This document shows positions 1 to 9,050 of a stretch of DNA of 64,000 bases, in pieces (the first letter of the stretch is position 1; every line of letters starts with the position of its first letter). Below the pieces are notes generated by a model. The model saw only the letters and a program-made list of their open reading frames with translations. It ran no database searches and was not told where the DNA came from. The position numbers and the translations under genes are program-made. Source of the stretch: Actinocatenispora rupis (GTDB lineage Bacteria; Actinomycetota; Actinomycetes; Mycobacteriales; Micromonosporaceae); the NCBI RefSeq assembly GCF_016861975.1, contig NZ_BOMB01000021.1:1-64000 (forward strand), read 5' to 3'.

Positions 1-1738
1 CGAAGTCGTCCTCCCAGTACTCGCCGGGCGCCCGCACCGTACGGTCGCTGCCGTCGCCGTGCACGGCGACCTCCCGGCCGCGCAGCTCGACCCGGCGGAT
101 CTTGCCCGAGATGGTCTTCGGCAGCTCCGCGAACTGCACCCGCCGCAGCCGCTTGTACGGCGCCAGGTGCTCGCGCGCGTACGCCAGGATGTCGCGGGCG
201 GTCTCGGCGGTCGGTTCCGCACCCGCCGCGAGCACCACGTACGCCTTGGGTACGGCGAGCCGGAGCGGGTCGGGCGCCGGTACGACGGCGGCCTCCGCCA
301 CGGCCGGGTGCTCCAGCAGTACGCTCTCCAGCTCGAACGGGGAGATCTTGTAGTCGGACGCCTTGAACACGTCGTCGGCGCGCCCCACGTACGTCAGGTA
401 GCCGTCGGTGTCGCGGGAGGCCACGTCGCCGGTGTGGTACAGCCCGGCGCGGGTGACCTCGGCGGTGCGTGCCGGATCGTCGCGGTAGCCGGTCATCAGC
501 GGCAGCGGCCGGTTGGACAGCTCGATGCAGATCTCGCCCTCGACCCCCGGCTCGGTCACGATCCGGTCCGTCGCCGGGTCGGCCAGCGCGATCACGTACC
601 CGGGCAGCGGACGGCCCATCGAGCCCTCCTTGAGCGGCTGGCCGGGCGGGTTGCCGATCTGCGCGGTCGTCTCCGTCTGCCCGTACCCGTCGCGGATGGT
701 CAGGCCCCAGGCGCGCCGCACCTGCTCGATGACCTCGGGGTTGAGCGGCTCGCCGGCGGAACCGACCTCGCGCAGGCTCAGGTCGGTGGCGGCCAGCTCG
801 GCCTGGATCATCATCCGCCACACGGTCGGCGGCGCGCAGAACGTCGTCACCCGGCACCGCCGCAGTACGTCCATCAGCGCCGCCGCGTCGAACCGCGCGT
901 AGTTGTAGACCAGTACGGTCGCCCCGGCGTTCCACGGGGCGAACAGGTTGCTCCACGCGTGCTTCGCCCACCCCGGCGAGGAGATGTTGAGGTGCACGTC
1001 GCCGGGCTGCAACCCCATCCAGTACATGGTGGTGAGGTGGCCGACCGGGTAGCTCGTGTGGGTGTGCTCGACGAGTTTCGGCTGCGCGGTGGTGCCGGAC
1101 GTGAAGTAGAGCAGCAGCGGGTCGTCGCCGCGCGTCTGCGGCTCGGGCGTGTCGCCGGTGAACCCGTACGCGTCGTCGTAGCGCAGCCAGCCCTCGACCG
1201 GCTCGCCGACCGCGATCCGCGTGTACCCACCTGGTACGTCGGCGAACTTCGGCGCGTCGGCGGAGCGTGCGATCACGTGCCGGGCCTGGCCGCGGTCGAT
1301 CCGGTCGCGCAGGTCGTCCGGGCCGAGCAGGGTGGTGGCCGGAATCACGACGGCGCCGAGCCGCATCGCGGCGAGCACGGCTTCCCAGAGCTCGATCTGG
1401 TTGCCCAGCATCAGGACGATCCGGTCACCGGCGTCCACACCTTCGGCGGCCAGCCATCCGGCCACCTGGGCGGAACGCTCGGCCAGGTCGGCGAACGTCA
1501 GCCGGACCTCGCTGCCGTCCTCCTCGACCACCCACAGCGCGATCTGGTCCGGCCGCTCGGCCGCGAGTACCGCGTCGAACCAGTCCGTCGCCCAGTTGAA
1601 CCGGTCGAACTCCGGCCACGTGAAGTCCTGGTAGGCGGTCGGGTAGTCGGTGCGATGAGCGAGGAGAAAGTCGCGAGCGGTACGAAACAGGGACGTGCCG
1701 CCCCCGGTCGACGTGGCGGTCGTCTCACCGTGCGTCAT
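1..1738 (-). CDS. AMP-forming acyl-CoA synthetase (C-terminal end cut by window edge)
   Basis: I translated this frame by hand; it is open from an ATG at 1738 to the window edge (579 codons). The protein is an adenylate-forming enzyme that activates a carboxylic acid, probably a fatty or medium-chain acid, to its CoA thioester using ATP. The adenylation loop is a TSGTT-x-x-PK motif near residue 212. A GYGQTETT motif lies further on, and a YHTGD motif marks the hinge before the small C-terminal domain. The catalytic lysine in PKTISGKIRR is present, so only the last few residues are missing. The gene diverges from the sigma-factor gene at 2008. Substrate cannot be told from sequence; acetate-like substrates seem less likely than longer acids given its resemblance to medium-chain acyl-CoA synthetases. 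Confidence 0.88.
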   Translation of the reverse strand, partial: MTHGETTATSTGGGTSLFRTARDFLLAHRTDYPTAYQDFTWPEFDRFNWATDWFDAVLAAERPDQIALWVVEEDGSEVRLTFADLAERSAQVAGWLAAEGVDAGDRIVLMLGNQIELWEAVLAAMRLGAVVIPATTLLGPDDLRDRIDRGQARHVIARSADAPKFADVPGGYTRIAVGEPVEGWLRYDDAYGFTGDTPEPQTRGDDPLLLYFTSGTTAQPKLVEHTHTSYPVGHLTTMYWMGLQPGDVHLNISSPGWAKHAWSNLFAPWNAGATVLVYNYARFDAAALMDVLRRCRVTTFCAPPTVWRMMIQAELAATDLSLREVGSAGEPLNPEVIEQVRRAWGLTIRDGYGQTETTAQIGNPPGQPLKEGSMGRPLPGYVIALADPATDRIVTEPGVEGEICIELSNRPLPLMTGYRDDPARTAEVTRAGLYHTGDVASRDTDGYLTYVGRADDVFKASDYKISPFELESVLLEHPAVAEAAVVPAPDPLRLAVPKAYVVLAAGAEPTAETARDILAYAREHLAPYKRLRRVQFAELPKTISGKIRRVELRGREVAVHGDGSDRTVRAPGEYWEDDF

Positions 1739-2007
1739 ACCAGCCCCTCTCGGGCGTCTACATAAACGACCGCGGTGCCAGTCCGTACGGACGGGGTGGC
1801 TTTCAGCTTCCTCCCAGTCTCTCCCAGGCTGGCCCGCAGTTGGACAGGGTTCCATGAAGAGGTAGGGGTCGACTCGCACGGGGAACGTAGGGCCGACAAC
1901 GGTGATCGGCCATACACCCTAGCTCGGAATCAACCCGATCGACATGGCGTTGTGCGAGTGGCAGGGTCGCAACAGCGGGGGCAGCACAGCACGGGAGGAC
2001 GGCGAAC
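1739..2007. promoter_or_regulatory. Divergent promoter region with a 12-bp perfect palindrome
   Basis: This 269-base gap separates the acyl-CoA synthetase (minus) and the sigma factor (plus), so both promoters must lie here. At 1781-1792 there is a perfect palindrome, GTCCGTACGGAC, close to the acyl-CoA synthetase start, which could be an operator. The sigma-factor gene has a clear Shine-Dalgarno sequence, GGGAGG, at 1993-1998. CCGTACGG is a common word in this GTAC-rich genome, so the palindrome may be a compositional accident. No convincing -35/-10 pair was identified. Confidence 0.35.
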
Positions 2008-2949
2008 GTGGCGAACGACACGGGTATCCGCACCGACAAAGTCGCCGAGGAGCGCGACCTGGTCGGTGTGTACCTGCACGAGATTTCCAAGACGCCGCTG
2101 CTCGATGCGGCCGGCGAGGTGGACATCGCCAAGGCCGTCGAGGCCGGGCTGTACGCGGAACGTCTGCTCGACGCTGGCCAGACCGTCCGTGGCGCGTCCA
2201 AGGCCGAACTGACCCGGCTCGTGGTCGAGGGCCAGCGGGCCAAGGAGCAGTTCGTCAAGGCCAACCTGCGGCTGGTCGTCTCCATCGCCCGGCGGTACGT
2301 GCGCAGTGGCATGCCGATGCTCGACCTGATCCAGGAGGGCAACACCGGCCTCGTCCGCGCCGTCGAGAAGTTCGACTACGAGCGCGGCTTCAAGTTCTCG
2401 ACGTACGCGACGTGGTGGATCCGGCAGGCGATCTCCCGGGCCATCGCGCAGCAGGAGCGTACGGTGCGGCTGCCGGTGCACCTGGTCGAGGACGTCAACC
2501 GGATGCGCAACATGACCCGCCAGCTCACCCGTGAGCTGGGCCAGGACCCGGAGCCGGCGCAGCTGGCGAAGGCCCTCGGCGTGGACGTGGAGCGCGTCAA
2601 CGAACTCAAGCGCTGGTCGCAGGACACGGTCTCGCTCGACACCCCGGTCGGCGACGACGGCGACACCAACCTGGGCGACCTGGTCGCCGACTCCGACGCG
2701 CCGAGCCCCGAGGACCTGGTCCTCGCCGGCATGGAGCGGGAGCGCATCGACGGCCTGCTCGGCCACCTGGACGACCGGTCCGCCGGCATCGTCCGCGCCC
2801 GGTACGGGCTGGACGACGGCCGGGAGCACTCGCTGACCGAGGTCGCGCAGCGGTTCAGCCTGTCCCGCGAGCGGATCCGCCAGCTGGAGATCCAGGCGCT
2901 GCACCGGCTGCGCGAGCTGGCCAGCGCCGGCGGCCTCGACGCCGCCTGA
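2008..2949 (+). CDS. Group-2 (HrdB/SigB-like) RNA polymerase sigma-70 factor
   Basis: The protein (313 aa, GTG start) is an alternative primary-like sigma factor that directs RNA polymerase to promoters. Region 1.2 lies near residues 18-50. Region 2 runs from about 80 to 155 and carries the core-binding DLIQEGNTGLVRA motif and the -10-recognising FSTYATWWIRQAI helix. Region 3 follows, and region 4.2 near 275-300 has the SLSRERIRQLE helix for -35 recognition. It lacks the long acidic N-terminal extension of the housekeeping factor, which makes it a group-2 paralogue like mycobacterial SigB or streptomycete HrdA/C/D. GTG at 2008 is chosen because GGGAGG lies 9 bases upstream. It ends in a strong hairpin shared with the convergent MarR gene. 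No anti-sigma gene is adjacent. Confidence 0.93.
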   Translation: MANDTGIRTDKVAEERDLVGVYLHEISKTPLLDAAGEVDIAKAVEAGLYAERLLDAGQTVRGASKAELTRLVVEGQRAKEQFVKANLRLVVSIARRYVRSGMPMLDLIQEGNTGLVRAVEKFDYERGFKFSTYATWWIRQAISRAIAQQERTVRLPVHLVEDVNRMRNMTRQLTRELGQDPEPAQLAKALGVDVERVNELKRWSQDTVSLDTPVGDDGDTNLGDLVADSDAPSPEDLVLAGMERERIDGLLGHLDDRSAGIVRARYGLDDGREHSLTEVAQRFSLSRERIRQLEIQALHRLRELASAGGLDAA

Positions 2950-2974
2950 CACAGACCACCCGTCGATCGGAAAC

Positions 2975-3012
2975 GCGAAACGGTCGGTCCCGCGAGGGAT
3001 CGGCCGTTTCGC
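2975..3012. terminator. Bidirectional terminator hairpin between sigma factor and marR
   Basis: Two 17-base arms (2975-2991 and 2996-3012) pair completely if two G-U wobbles are allowed, closing a GCGA loop of the stable GNRA type. It lies 25 bases after the sigma-factor stop and about 45 bases beyond the stop of the convergent MarR gene, so it probably ends both transcripts. There is no long T tract, which is usual for actinobacterial terminators. Confidence 0.8.
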
Positions 3013-3057
3013 TGTGCCGTCAGGGTTTCGCGCGTCCCGCGTCCGCACCGGCGGGCG

Positions 3058-3513
3058 TCAGTGCGGCGAGTCCTCGGCGGCGGCGCGTTCGGCGGCCTCG
3101 CAGAGCAGCCGGGTGGCCTCCGCGACGGTACGCAGCTCGGCGGTGTCGAGGTGGCCGAGCAGCCGGCGGGTGGCGAGTTCCCCCGCCTCGTTGAGCCGGT
3201 CGAGTACGTCGCGGCCGGCGGGGGTCAGCTCGACCCGGCGTACCCGGCGGTCGTGGGGGTCCTCGCGGCGGGTGACGAGGTCCTGCGCGGTGAGCCGGTC
3301 GACGATGCCGGTCACGGTGGCCAGGCGTACGCCGAGGACGTCGGTGAGCTGGTGGCCGGACGACGCGCCGCGGGCGACCGCGATGAGTACCTTGAGCTGC
3401 TGCATCGTCAGGTTGAGGTCGAGCAGCGGGCTGGGGCGCATGGGTGCGGCTGCGTCCCGCAGTCGGCGACCGTCGGCCACGATGCGGCGGATCAGGTCGT
3501 CGGTCTCGTTCAC
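3058..3513 (-). CDS. MarR-family transcriptional regulator
   Basis: A winged-helix regulator of the MarR family, normally a dimer that represses neighbouring transport or stress genes until a small ligand binds. The central part matches the family: a recognition region around QLTDVLGVRLATVTGIVDRL followed by the wing with the signature D-x-R-x-x-R-V-x-LT (DPHDRRVRRVELT). The frame is open up to 3624, but I place the start at the GTG at 3513 (151 aa) because GAGG sits just upstream and 151 aa is normal for MarR proteins; the longer N-terminus has no family resemblance. It diverges from the RND exporter at 3674, which is its most likely target. Confidence 0.85.
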   Translation of the reverse strand: MNETDDLIRRIVADGRRLRDAAAPMRPSPLLDLNLTMQQLKVLIAVARGASSGHQLTDVLGVRLATVTGIVDRLTAQDLVTRREDPHDRRVRRVELTPAGRDVLDRLNEAGELATRRLLGHLDTAELRTVAEATRLLCEAAERAAAEDSPH

Positions 3514-3673
3514 TGCCACCTCGTTGCCGTTTGCGTACCGGTCGGGAAACCCTATGTGATGCCGTGGCCCCGGTGTCGGGGCAATGGTTCGTGTCGTCCA
3601 AACTGTTTCCGTGCGCCGAACCAAGGGGGCGTCGTGCGCACCGTACTAAAGATCTGGACGACAGGGGGAGCCC
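3514..3673. promoter_or_regulatory. marR/RND exporter divergent control region
   Basis: The 160-base intergenic region holds both start sites. An inverted repeat TGGTTCG (3585-3591) ... CGAACCA (3617-3623) with a 25-base spacer is a candidate regulator site, and a small hairpin CCCCG-GTGT-CGGGG lies at 3568-3581. Classical MarR operators have closer half-sites, so the repeat is only a weak candidate. The exporter has a good AGGGGGA Shine-Dalgarno just before its ATG. Confidence 0.35.
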
Positions 3674-6600
3674 ATGTGGCTGCTGTCCCGGCTCAGTCTC
3701 GCCAACCGTAGTCTCGTCGCGCTGATCACCGTCGTGATCATCGGCTTCGGGGCGTTCTCGATCCCGTCGCTGCGGCAGCAGCTGCTGCCGTCGCTGGAGT
3801 TCCCGATCGCGGCGGTCATGGTCACGTACCCGGGGGCCTCGCCGGAGGTGGTCGAGCAGCAGGCGACCACGCCGATCGAGGACGGGCTCCAGGCCGTACC
3901 GGGGCTGGAGAGCGTGACGTCGACCTCGAAGGCCGGCAACGCCACCGTTCTGGTGCAGTTCGACTACGGCACCGACCTGGACTCGGCGACCGGCAAGGTC
4001 GAGCAGGCCGTGAACCGGTTGCAGGGGCAGCTACCGGACTCGGTGCAGACCAGCGTGTTCGCGGGGAGTACCGACTCGTTGCCGGTGATCACGCTGGCGG
4101 CGTCGGGATCGCTGTCGCAGCGCGACCTCGCGCACCGGCTGACCGACAGCGTCGCGCCCAAGGTACGCAAGATCGACGGGGTCAAGGACGCCTCCGTCAC
4201 CGGCGTACGCGACGAGCAGGTGACGATCACGCCGGACGCGAAGAAGCTCGCGAGGTCCGGCCTGTCCGCCGCGTCGGTGGTCACCGCGCTCCAGGGCAGC
4301 GGTACGCCGGTGTCGGCCGGCACGCTGACCGAGGGCGGCAAGAGCCTCTCGGTACAGATCGGCGGCAAGTTCGCCTCCGTCGACGAGATCAAGGACCTGT
4401 ACCTGACGCCCGCCGCGGCGGCGGGTGGCCAGCAGGCCGGTGCGCAGGGCCAGTCCGGCGGTCAGCAGCCCGGCGGTCAGGGCTCCAGTGGGCAGGGTTC
4501 CACTGGGCAGGGTTCCACTGGGCAGGGTTCCGGGGCGCAGGGGCAGCCCGGCGGGCAGTCGGCGGCCGGCGCACCCAAGCCGGTACGGCTCGGTGACGTG
4601 GCGAAGGTCGAGGTCACCGATTCGGCGGCGACGTCGCTGACGCGTACCAACGGGCGGCCGAGCCTGGGGCTGTCGGTGACGATGAAGCCGGACGGCAACG
4701 CGGTCGCCATCTCGCAGAAGGTGCGCGACGAGCTGTCCGACCTGAAGGCCGATCTGGGCGACGGCGGCCGGCTGACGATCGTCACCGACCAGGCGCCGTA
4801 CGTGCAGCGGTCGATCAAGAGCCTGTTCACCGAGGGCATGCTCGGCCTGGTCTTCGCGATCGTGATCATCCTGGTCTTCCTGCTGTCGGTCCGCTCCACG
4901 CTGGTCACCGTGGTCAGCATCCCGGTGTCGGTGATGATCGCGCTGATCGTCATGTGGGCCAAGGGGGACACGCTCAACCTGTTGACGTTGGGCGGTCTGA
5001 CGATCGCGATCGGCCGGGTGGTGGACGACTCGATCGTCGTCCTCGAAAACATCAAGAGACACCTGAGCTACGGCGAGTCCAAGCGCGACGCGGTGCTCTC
5101 CGGCGTACGCGAGGTGGCCGGCGCGGTGACCTCGTCGACGCTGACCACGGTCGCGGTGTTCCTGCCGATCGGCCTGGTCGGCGGGATGGTGGGCGAGCTG
5201 TTCGCGCCGTTCGCGATCACCGTGGTGGTGGCGCTCGCGGCCTCGCTGCTGGTGGCGCTGACCATCACGCCCGTCCTGGCGTACTGGTTCCTCAAGGCGC
5301 CGAAGCAGACGGGCCCGGAGGTACGGGCACGTGCCGAGGAGAAGGAGCGGCGCAGCCCGCTCCAGCGGGCGTACGTGCCGGTCATCCGGTTCGCCACCCG
5401 GCACCGGGCGGTCACCGTACTGATCGCGATCGTGGTGTTCGTCGGCACGCTGGCGCTCGCGCCGTCGCTGAAGACGAACCTGCTGGACTCGTCCGGCCAG
5501 GACACGCTCTCGATGTCGGAGAAGATGCCGGTCGGTACGAGCCTCGCGGCCACGAGTACCGCGTCGAAGAAGATCGAGGCCGTGCTGAAGGACCGCGCCG
5601 AGATCTCCTCGTACCAGGTGACGGTGGGGTCGGCGGGATTCGGTGCGGGCAGCCCGAACGAGGCCAGTTTCCAGCTCACCACCAAGCACGGCACCGACGT
5701 GACCGCGCTGCAGGACGACCTGCGGCACGACATCGACGGGCTGTCCGGCGTCGGCAAGGTGACGTTCGGGGACACGAGCGGGTTCGGCGGCAGCAACGTG
5801 CAGGTCGTGGTGACCGCGCCGGACGACGCGACCCTGCGGAAGGCGGCCGACCAGGTCGAGAGCACGGTCCGTGGCATCAAGCACGTCACCGACGTACAGA
5901 GCGATCTGGCTCCGGACAACCCGCAGATCGAGGTGAGCGTCGACCACGCGAAGGCCGCCCGGTACGGGCTGACCGACGCCGCGGTGGGTCAGCTGGTCCA
6001 GCAGGTGTTCCAGGGCGCACCGGCGGCGAAGATCGAACTCGACGGTTCCGAGCGGAACATCGTGGTACGTACCGGATCCGCACCGTCCACATTGGACCAG
6101 TTGCGGTCGCTTCCGGTACCGACCGCGACCGGTACGGTGCCGCTGTCCACGGTGGCCACCGTCAAGCAGGTCAACGGCCCGGTCACGATCTCGCACACCG
6201 ACCGGAACCGCAGCGCGACCATCACCGGTACCGCGAACAGCAGCAACACCGGTGCGGTCACCAGCGACCTGACGACGAAGCTGAACAAGCTGGACCTGCC
6301 GGCCGGCGCGAGCTGGACGATGGGCGGGGTCGGCTCGGACCAGTCCGACGCGTTCACGTCGCTCGGGATCGCGCTGCTGGCGGCGATCGCGATCGTGTTC
6401 ATCATCATGGTGGCCACGTTCCGGAGCCTGGTGCAGCCGCTGATCCTGCTGGTGTCGGTGCCGTTCGCGGCGACCGGCGCGATCGTCGCGCTGCTGGCCA
6501 CAGACACCGCGCTCGGTGTCGCGTCGCTCATCGGCGTACTGATGCTGGTCGGCATCGTGGTCACGAACGCGATCGTGTTGATGGACCTGATCAACCAGTA

Positions 6601-6919
6601 CCGGGCGCAGGGGATGAGCGTGGCGGACGCGGTGGTCGAGGGCGGCCGGCGCCGGCTGCGCCCGATCCTGATGACCGCCGCGGCGACGATCTGCGCGCTG
6701 ATCCCGATGGGGCTCGGCCTGACCGGCGAGGGCGGGTTCATCTCGCAGCCGCTCGCGGTCGTGGTGATCGGCGGCCTGGTGTCGTCGACGCTGCTGACGC
6801 TGCTGCTCGTACCGGCGCTGTACACGGCGGTCGAGGGCCGTCGGGAGCGGCGCCGGCTGCGGAAGGCGGCCAAGGAGCAGGTGACCGAGCCGCGGGAGCC
6901 GGTGGGCGCCGGCGCCTGA
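3674..6919 (+). CDS. RND-superfamily (HAE1/AcrB-like) efflux transporter
   Basis: A 1081-residue proton-driven exporter of the resistance-nodulation-division superfamily. It shows the two-fold layout of the family: a first membrane helix at about 13-33, a large extracytoplasmic loop, a helix block at about 385-605, a second large loop, and a final helix block from about 895. The proton-relay aspartates are visible in GRVVDDSIVVLENI near residue 450. An insertion rich in Gly, Gln and Ser at about 253-305 is encoded partly by 15-bp DNA repeats. No membrane-fusion or outer-membrane partner gene is adjacent, as expected for a single-membrane actinobacterium. Substrate is unknown; the divergent MarR gene suggests induction by a small toxic molecule. 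Confidence 0.9.
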   Translation: MWLLSRLSLANRSLVALITVVIIGFGAFSIPSLRQQLLPSLEFPIAAVMVTYPGASPEVVEQQATTPIEDGLQAVPGLESVTSTSKAGNATVLVQFDYGTDLDSATGKVEQAVNRLQGQLPDSVQTSVFAGSTDSLPVITLAASGSLSQRDLAHRLTDSVAPKVRKIDGVKDASVTGVRDEQVTITPDAKKLARSGLSAASVVTALQGSGTPVSAGTLTEGGKSLSVQIGGKFASVDEIKDLYLTPAAAAGGQQAGAQGQSGGQQPGGQGSSGQGSTGQGSTGQGSGAQGQPGGQSAAGAPKPVRLGDVAKVEVTDSAATSLTRTNGRPSLGLSVTMKPDGNAVAISQKVRDELSDLKADLGDGGRLTIVTDQAPYVQRSIKSLFTEGMLGLVFAIVIILVFLLSVRSTLVTVVSIPVSVMIALIVMWAKGDTLNLLTLGGLTIAIGRVVDDSIVVLENIKRHLSYGESKRDAVLSGVREVAGAVTSSTLTTVAVFLPIGLVGGMVGELFAPFAITVVVALAASLLVALTITPVLAYWFLKAPKQTGPEVRARAEEKERRSPLQRAYVPVIRFATRHRAVTVLIAIVVFVGTLALAPSLKTNLLDSSGQDTLSMSEKMPVGTSLAATSTASKKIEAVLKDRAEISSYQVTVGSAGFGAGSPNEASFQLTTKHGTDVTALQDDLRHDIDGLSGVGKVTFGDTSGFGGSNVQVVVTAPDDATLRKAADQVESTVRGIKHVTDVQSDLAPDNPQIEVSVDHAKAARYGLTDAAVGQLVQQVFQGAPAAKIELDGSERNIVVRTGSAPSTLDQLRSLPVPTATGTVPLSTVATVKQVNGPVTISHTDRNRSATITGTANSSNTGAVTSDLTTKLNKLDLPAGASWTMGGVGSDQSDAFTSLGIALLAAIAIVFIIMVATFRSLVQPLILLVSVPFAATGAIVALLATDTALGVASLIGVLMLVGIVVTNAIVLMDLINQYRAQGMSVADAVVEGGRRRLRPILMTAAATICALIPMGLGLTGEGGFISQPLAVVVIGGLVSSTLLTLLLVPALYTAVEGRRERRRLRKAAKEQVTEPREPVGAGA
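4491..4535 (+). repeat. 15-bp in-frame tandem repeats inside the RND exporter gene
   Basis: Three near-identical 15-base units of the form GGCAGGGTTCCACTG encode the pentapeptide GQGST repeated in the extracytoplasmic loop, within a longer Gly/Gln-rich stretch. The unit length is a multiple of three, so slippage would change the linker length without breaking the frame. Confidence 0.8.
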
Positions 6920-6930
6920 CGGTACGGGGA

Positions 6931-6965
6931 GCGGAGGGGGTCGCGCGCGGCGCGGCCCCCTCCGC
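6931..6965 (+). terminator. Terminator of the RND exporter gene
   Basis: A 16-base-pair stem (6931-6946 with 6950-6965, one G-U wobble) closes a 3-base loop starting 12 bases after the exporter's stop codon. It is G+C-only apart from two A-T pairs and the wobble, and has no T tract. Confidence 0.75.
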
Positions 6966-7275
6966 CGTACCCGGGGAAGGCACGGATCGTGACGGGGACG
7001 AAATCGGGCGTACCGGCCGGCGGTCGCCCGGACCGGGGCGGACATCGACGCGTCGCGATAGCCTGACAGGCCGTGGTGGCGGGCGGATTCCCGGCGGTAC
7101 GGCGGTGTGCGGCGCGGTCGCGCGGATGGGACGGCGCCGGTGCCGGGAGTACCCCGGGGGTGGCTGCGCTGCGTGTTCGGACAGGATGGTTGTCCTGCGG
7201 TAACGGACAACTTCACGCAAGCGGCCCGGGACTCACTGGCGCGGACCGGCGCACCGCCCGGCTCGGAGGTGACGG
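6966..7275. promoter_or_regulatory. Intergenic region upstream of the EEP-fold gene, with an inverted repeat
   Basis: About 310 bases carry no gene that I can support. A dyad GTTGTCC (7189-7195) / GGACAAC (7205-7211) with a 9-base spacer lies 65-87 bases before the start of the next gene and is a plausible operator. Short open frames starting at 7073 and 7107 overlap the real downstream gene and look like composition-driven shadows. Confidence 0.35.
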
Positions 7276-8208
7276 ATGCGCGACGCGACGACCCCCGTCC
7301 GGCTCATGGTCTGGAACCTGTGCCGTGGCGGGCGCGGCACCGCGGCCGGTGACACCCTCGACCAGATGACCGACCTCGTCGCCGAGGTGGCGCCCGACAT
7401 CCTCTGCTGCACCGAGACGTACGGCGCGACCCAGCGGCTGGTCGCCGGGCTGGGCGGCGCGTACCGGGGGTATCCGTTGGCCGCCGCGGGTACGGACGAC
7501 AACCTGTCGGTCGTGACGCGGCTGCCGGTCACCGCGCGCCTGCCGTACCCGGAGGGGCGGACGGTCGACAGCTACAACCTGGGCGGGGTCCTGGTCGGGT
7601 TGCCGGACGGCGGCGAGCTGGCCGTCTTCGACACCTGGCTGCGGTACGACGTGGCCATCGCCGACGCGCTGGAGCGCACCGCCGCGGAGATCGCCGCCGG
7701 GCGCGACCGCAGCCGTACCGACGGGGAGCTGGCGCTGCTGGAGTTGCCGCAGCTGGCCAACATCGAGGAGATCCTGACCGAGCACCTGCCGGCCGCCGTA
7801 CCGGAGGAGACGCCGGTGGTGCTGGCCGGCGGGCTCAACACCGAGTCGCACCTGGACGCCGACGGCGCGGACGGGCCGGACGACGAACCGGCCGAGCTGC
7901 GCCGGTACCGGCGGGAGGTGAAACCGCGCTGGCAGGTGACGCGGCGGCTGGAGAAGGCGGGCTTCGTCGACGCGTACCGGTCGGTGTGGCCGGATCCGCG
8001 GCGCTGGCCGGGCGCCACGTTCGATCCGCTGAACCCGGCGCAGCGGCTGCCGCACCGGATCGACTACGTGTTCGCGGGCGGGCCGGGGGTGTCGGTGACC
8101 GGCGCCCGGACGTACGGGACGCGGCTGCCGATGCACGGTCCCGGCCCCTTCTACTCCGACCATGCGGCGCTCGTCGTCGATCTTGCGGTCCGTAGTCTGT
8201 CCGGATGA
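7276..8208 (+). CDS. Endonuclease/exonuclease/phosphatase-family protein
   Basis: A 310-residue protein of the DNase-I-like metal-dependent phosphoesterase fold, whose members cut nucleic acids, phospholipids or sugar phosphates. Visible family elements are an N-terminal VWNLCRGG strand, a metal-binding Glu in CTETYG near residue 44, LAGGLNTES near residue 190, RIDYVFA near 262 and the C-terminal catalytic SDHAALV near 295. The usual Asp of the G-D-x-N motif reads Gly (GGLN), a departure that could lower activity or alter substrate. The ATG at 7276 follows GGAGGTGAC. Its stop overlaps the next start as ATGA, so the transporter downstream is translationally coupled. No signal peptide is seen, which points to a cytoplasmic role. 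Confidence 0.8.
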   Translation: MRDATTPVRLMVWNLCRGGRGTAAGDTLDQMTDLVAEVAPDILCCTETYGATQRLVAGLGGAYRGYPLAAAGTDDNLSVVTRLPVTARLPYPEGRTVDSYNLGGVLVGLPDGGELAVFDTWLRYDVAIADALERTAAEIAAGRDRSRTDGELALLELPQLANIEEILTEHLPAAVPEETPVVLAGGLNTESHLDADGADGPDDEPAELRRYRREVKPRWQVTRRLEKAGFVDAYRSVWPDPRRWPGATFDPLNPAQRLPHRIDYVFAGGPGVSVTGARTYGTRLPMHGPGPFYSDHAALVVDLAVRSLSG

Positions 8209-9017
8209 CCGTCAGCCTGGCCGGAGCGCTGCTCGCGGCGGTGTTCTTCGGGGTTGCGTCGGCCCTCCAGGCGAAGGGCGCGTCGACCGTACCGGTCGGG
8301 TCCGGCCTGTCCGGGCTGCTGCGCATCGCCCGCCAGTGGGTGTACCTGCTGGGTCTGCTCTGCGACGGCCTCGGCTTCGTCGCGGAACTGGTGGCGTTGC
8401 GCCAACTGCCGCTGTTCGTCGTACAGGGGGCGGTGGCGGCGTCCCTCGCGGTCACCGCCGTGGTGGCCGTACCGCTGCTCGGCGCGCGGCTGTCCCGCCG
8501 CGAGTGGACCGCCGTACTCGGGGTCTGTGTCGGGCTCGCCGCGCTCGGCGTGTCCGCCGGTGTCGAGGGCGCGGCGAAGGTCGGCACCGTGTTCGCGTGG
8601 TCGCTGGTCGGCGGCACCGTACTGCTCGCGCTCGTCGGGCTGGCGATGTCCCGGCTCCCCACCCGCGGGCGGGCGATGGGGCTGGGGTTCGTCGGCGGGC
8701 TCGGCTTCGGGCTGGTCGCCATCGCCGCGCGGATCCTCCCCGGCTTCGCCCCGGGCGAACTGCTCCGCGACCCCGCCGCGTACGCGCTGGTCGGGTCGGG
8801 CGTCGTGGCGTTCTTGTGCTTCACGACCGCGTTGCAGTACGGGGCGGTCGTGGGGACGGCGGGGCTCGTCGTGGGGGAGACGGTCGTGCCGGCGGCGATC
8901 GGCGTACTGCTGCTCGGTGACGTGACCCGCCCCGGATACTGGCCGGTCGCCATCGGCGGTTTCGTACTGGCGGTGGCGAGCGCGCTGGCGCTCGGCCGGT
9001 TCGGCGAGCCGACCTGA
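8205..9017 (+). CDS. DMT-superfamily membrane transporter
   Basis: A 270-residue hydrophobic protein with about nine to ten predicted helices, including two EamA-like halves (GAVAASLAVTAVVAVPLLGARL and the C-terminal GLVVGETVVPAAIGVLLLGD). This is the drug/metabolite transporter layout; the compact form resembles the NIPA-like or general DMT families. Substrate cannot be inferred. The ATG overlaps the stop of the preceding gene by four bases (ATGA), so the two are probably co-expressed. Confidence 0.78.
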   Translation: MTVSLAGALLAAVFFGVASALQAKGASTVPVGSGLSGLLRIARQWVYLLGLLCDGLGFVAELVALRQLPLFVVQGAVAASLAVTAVVAVPLLGARLSRREWTAVLGVCVGLAALGVSAGVEGAAKVGTVFAWSLVGGTVLLALVGLAMSRLPTRGRAMGLGFVGGLGFGLVAIAARILPGFAPGELLRDPAAYALVGSGVVAFLCFTTALQYGAVVGTAGLVVGETVVPAAIGVLLLGDVTRPGYWPVAIGGFVLAVASALALGRFGEPT

Positions 9018-9050
9018 CCTCCGCTCCGGGATTCCTTTCAGGGCACGGTG

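Noticed and set aside
59-1765. 568-codon plus-strand open frame over the acyl-CoA synthetase
   Set aside because: Its sequence is Arg/Val/Gly-rich with no domain, while the minus strand encodes a clear acyl-CoA synthetase; it is an antisense shadow caused by high GC.
4031-7216. Over 1000-codon minus-strand open frame opposite the RND exporter
   Set aside because: Arg/His/Asp-rich composition typical of antisense frames; the exporter has intact motifs on the other strand.
7073-7369. Small gene upstream of the EEP-fold gene
   Set aside because: It has a GTG start after a TAGCCT-like sequence but runs into the real gene in another frame and its peptide has no protein-like pattern.
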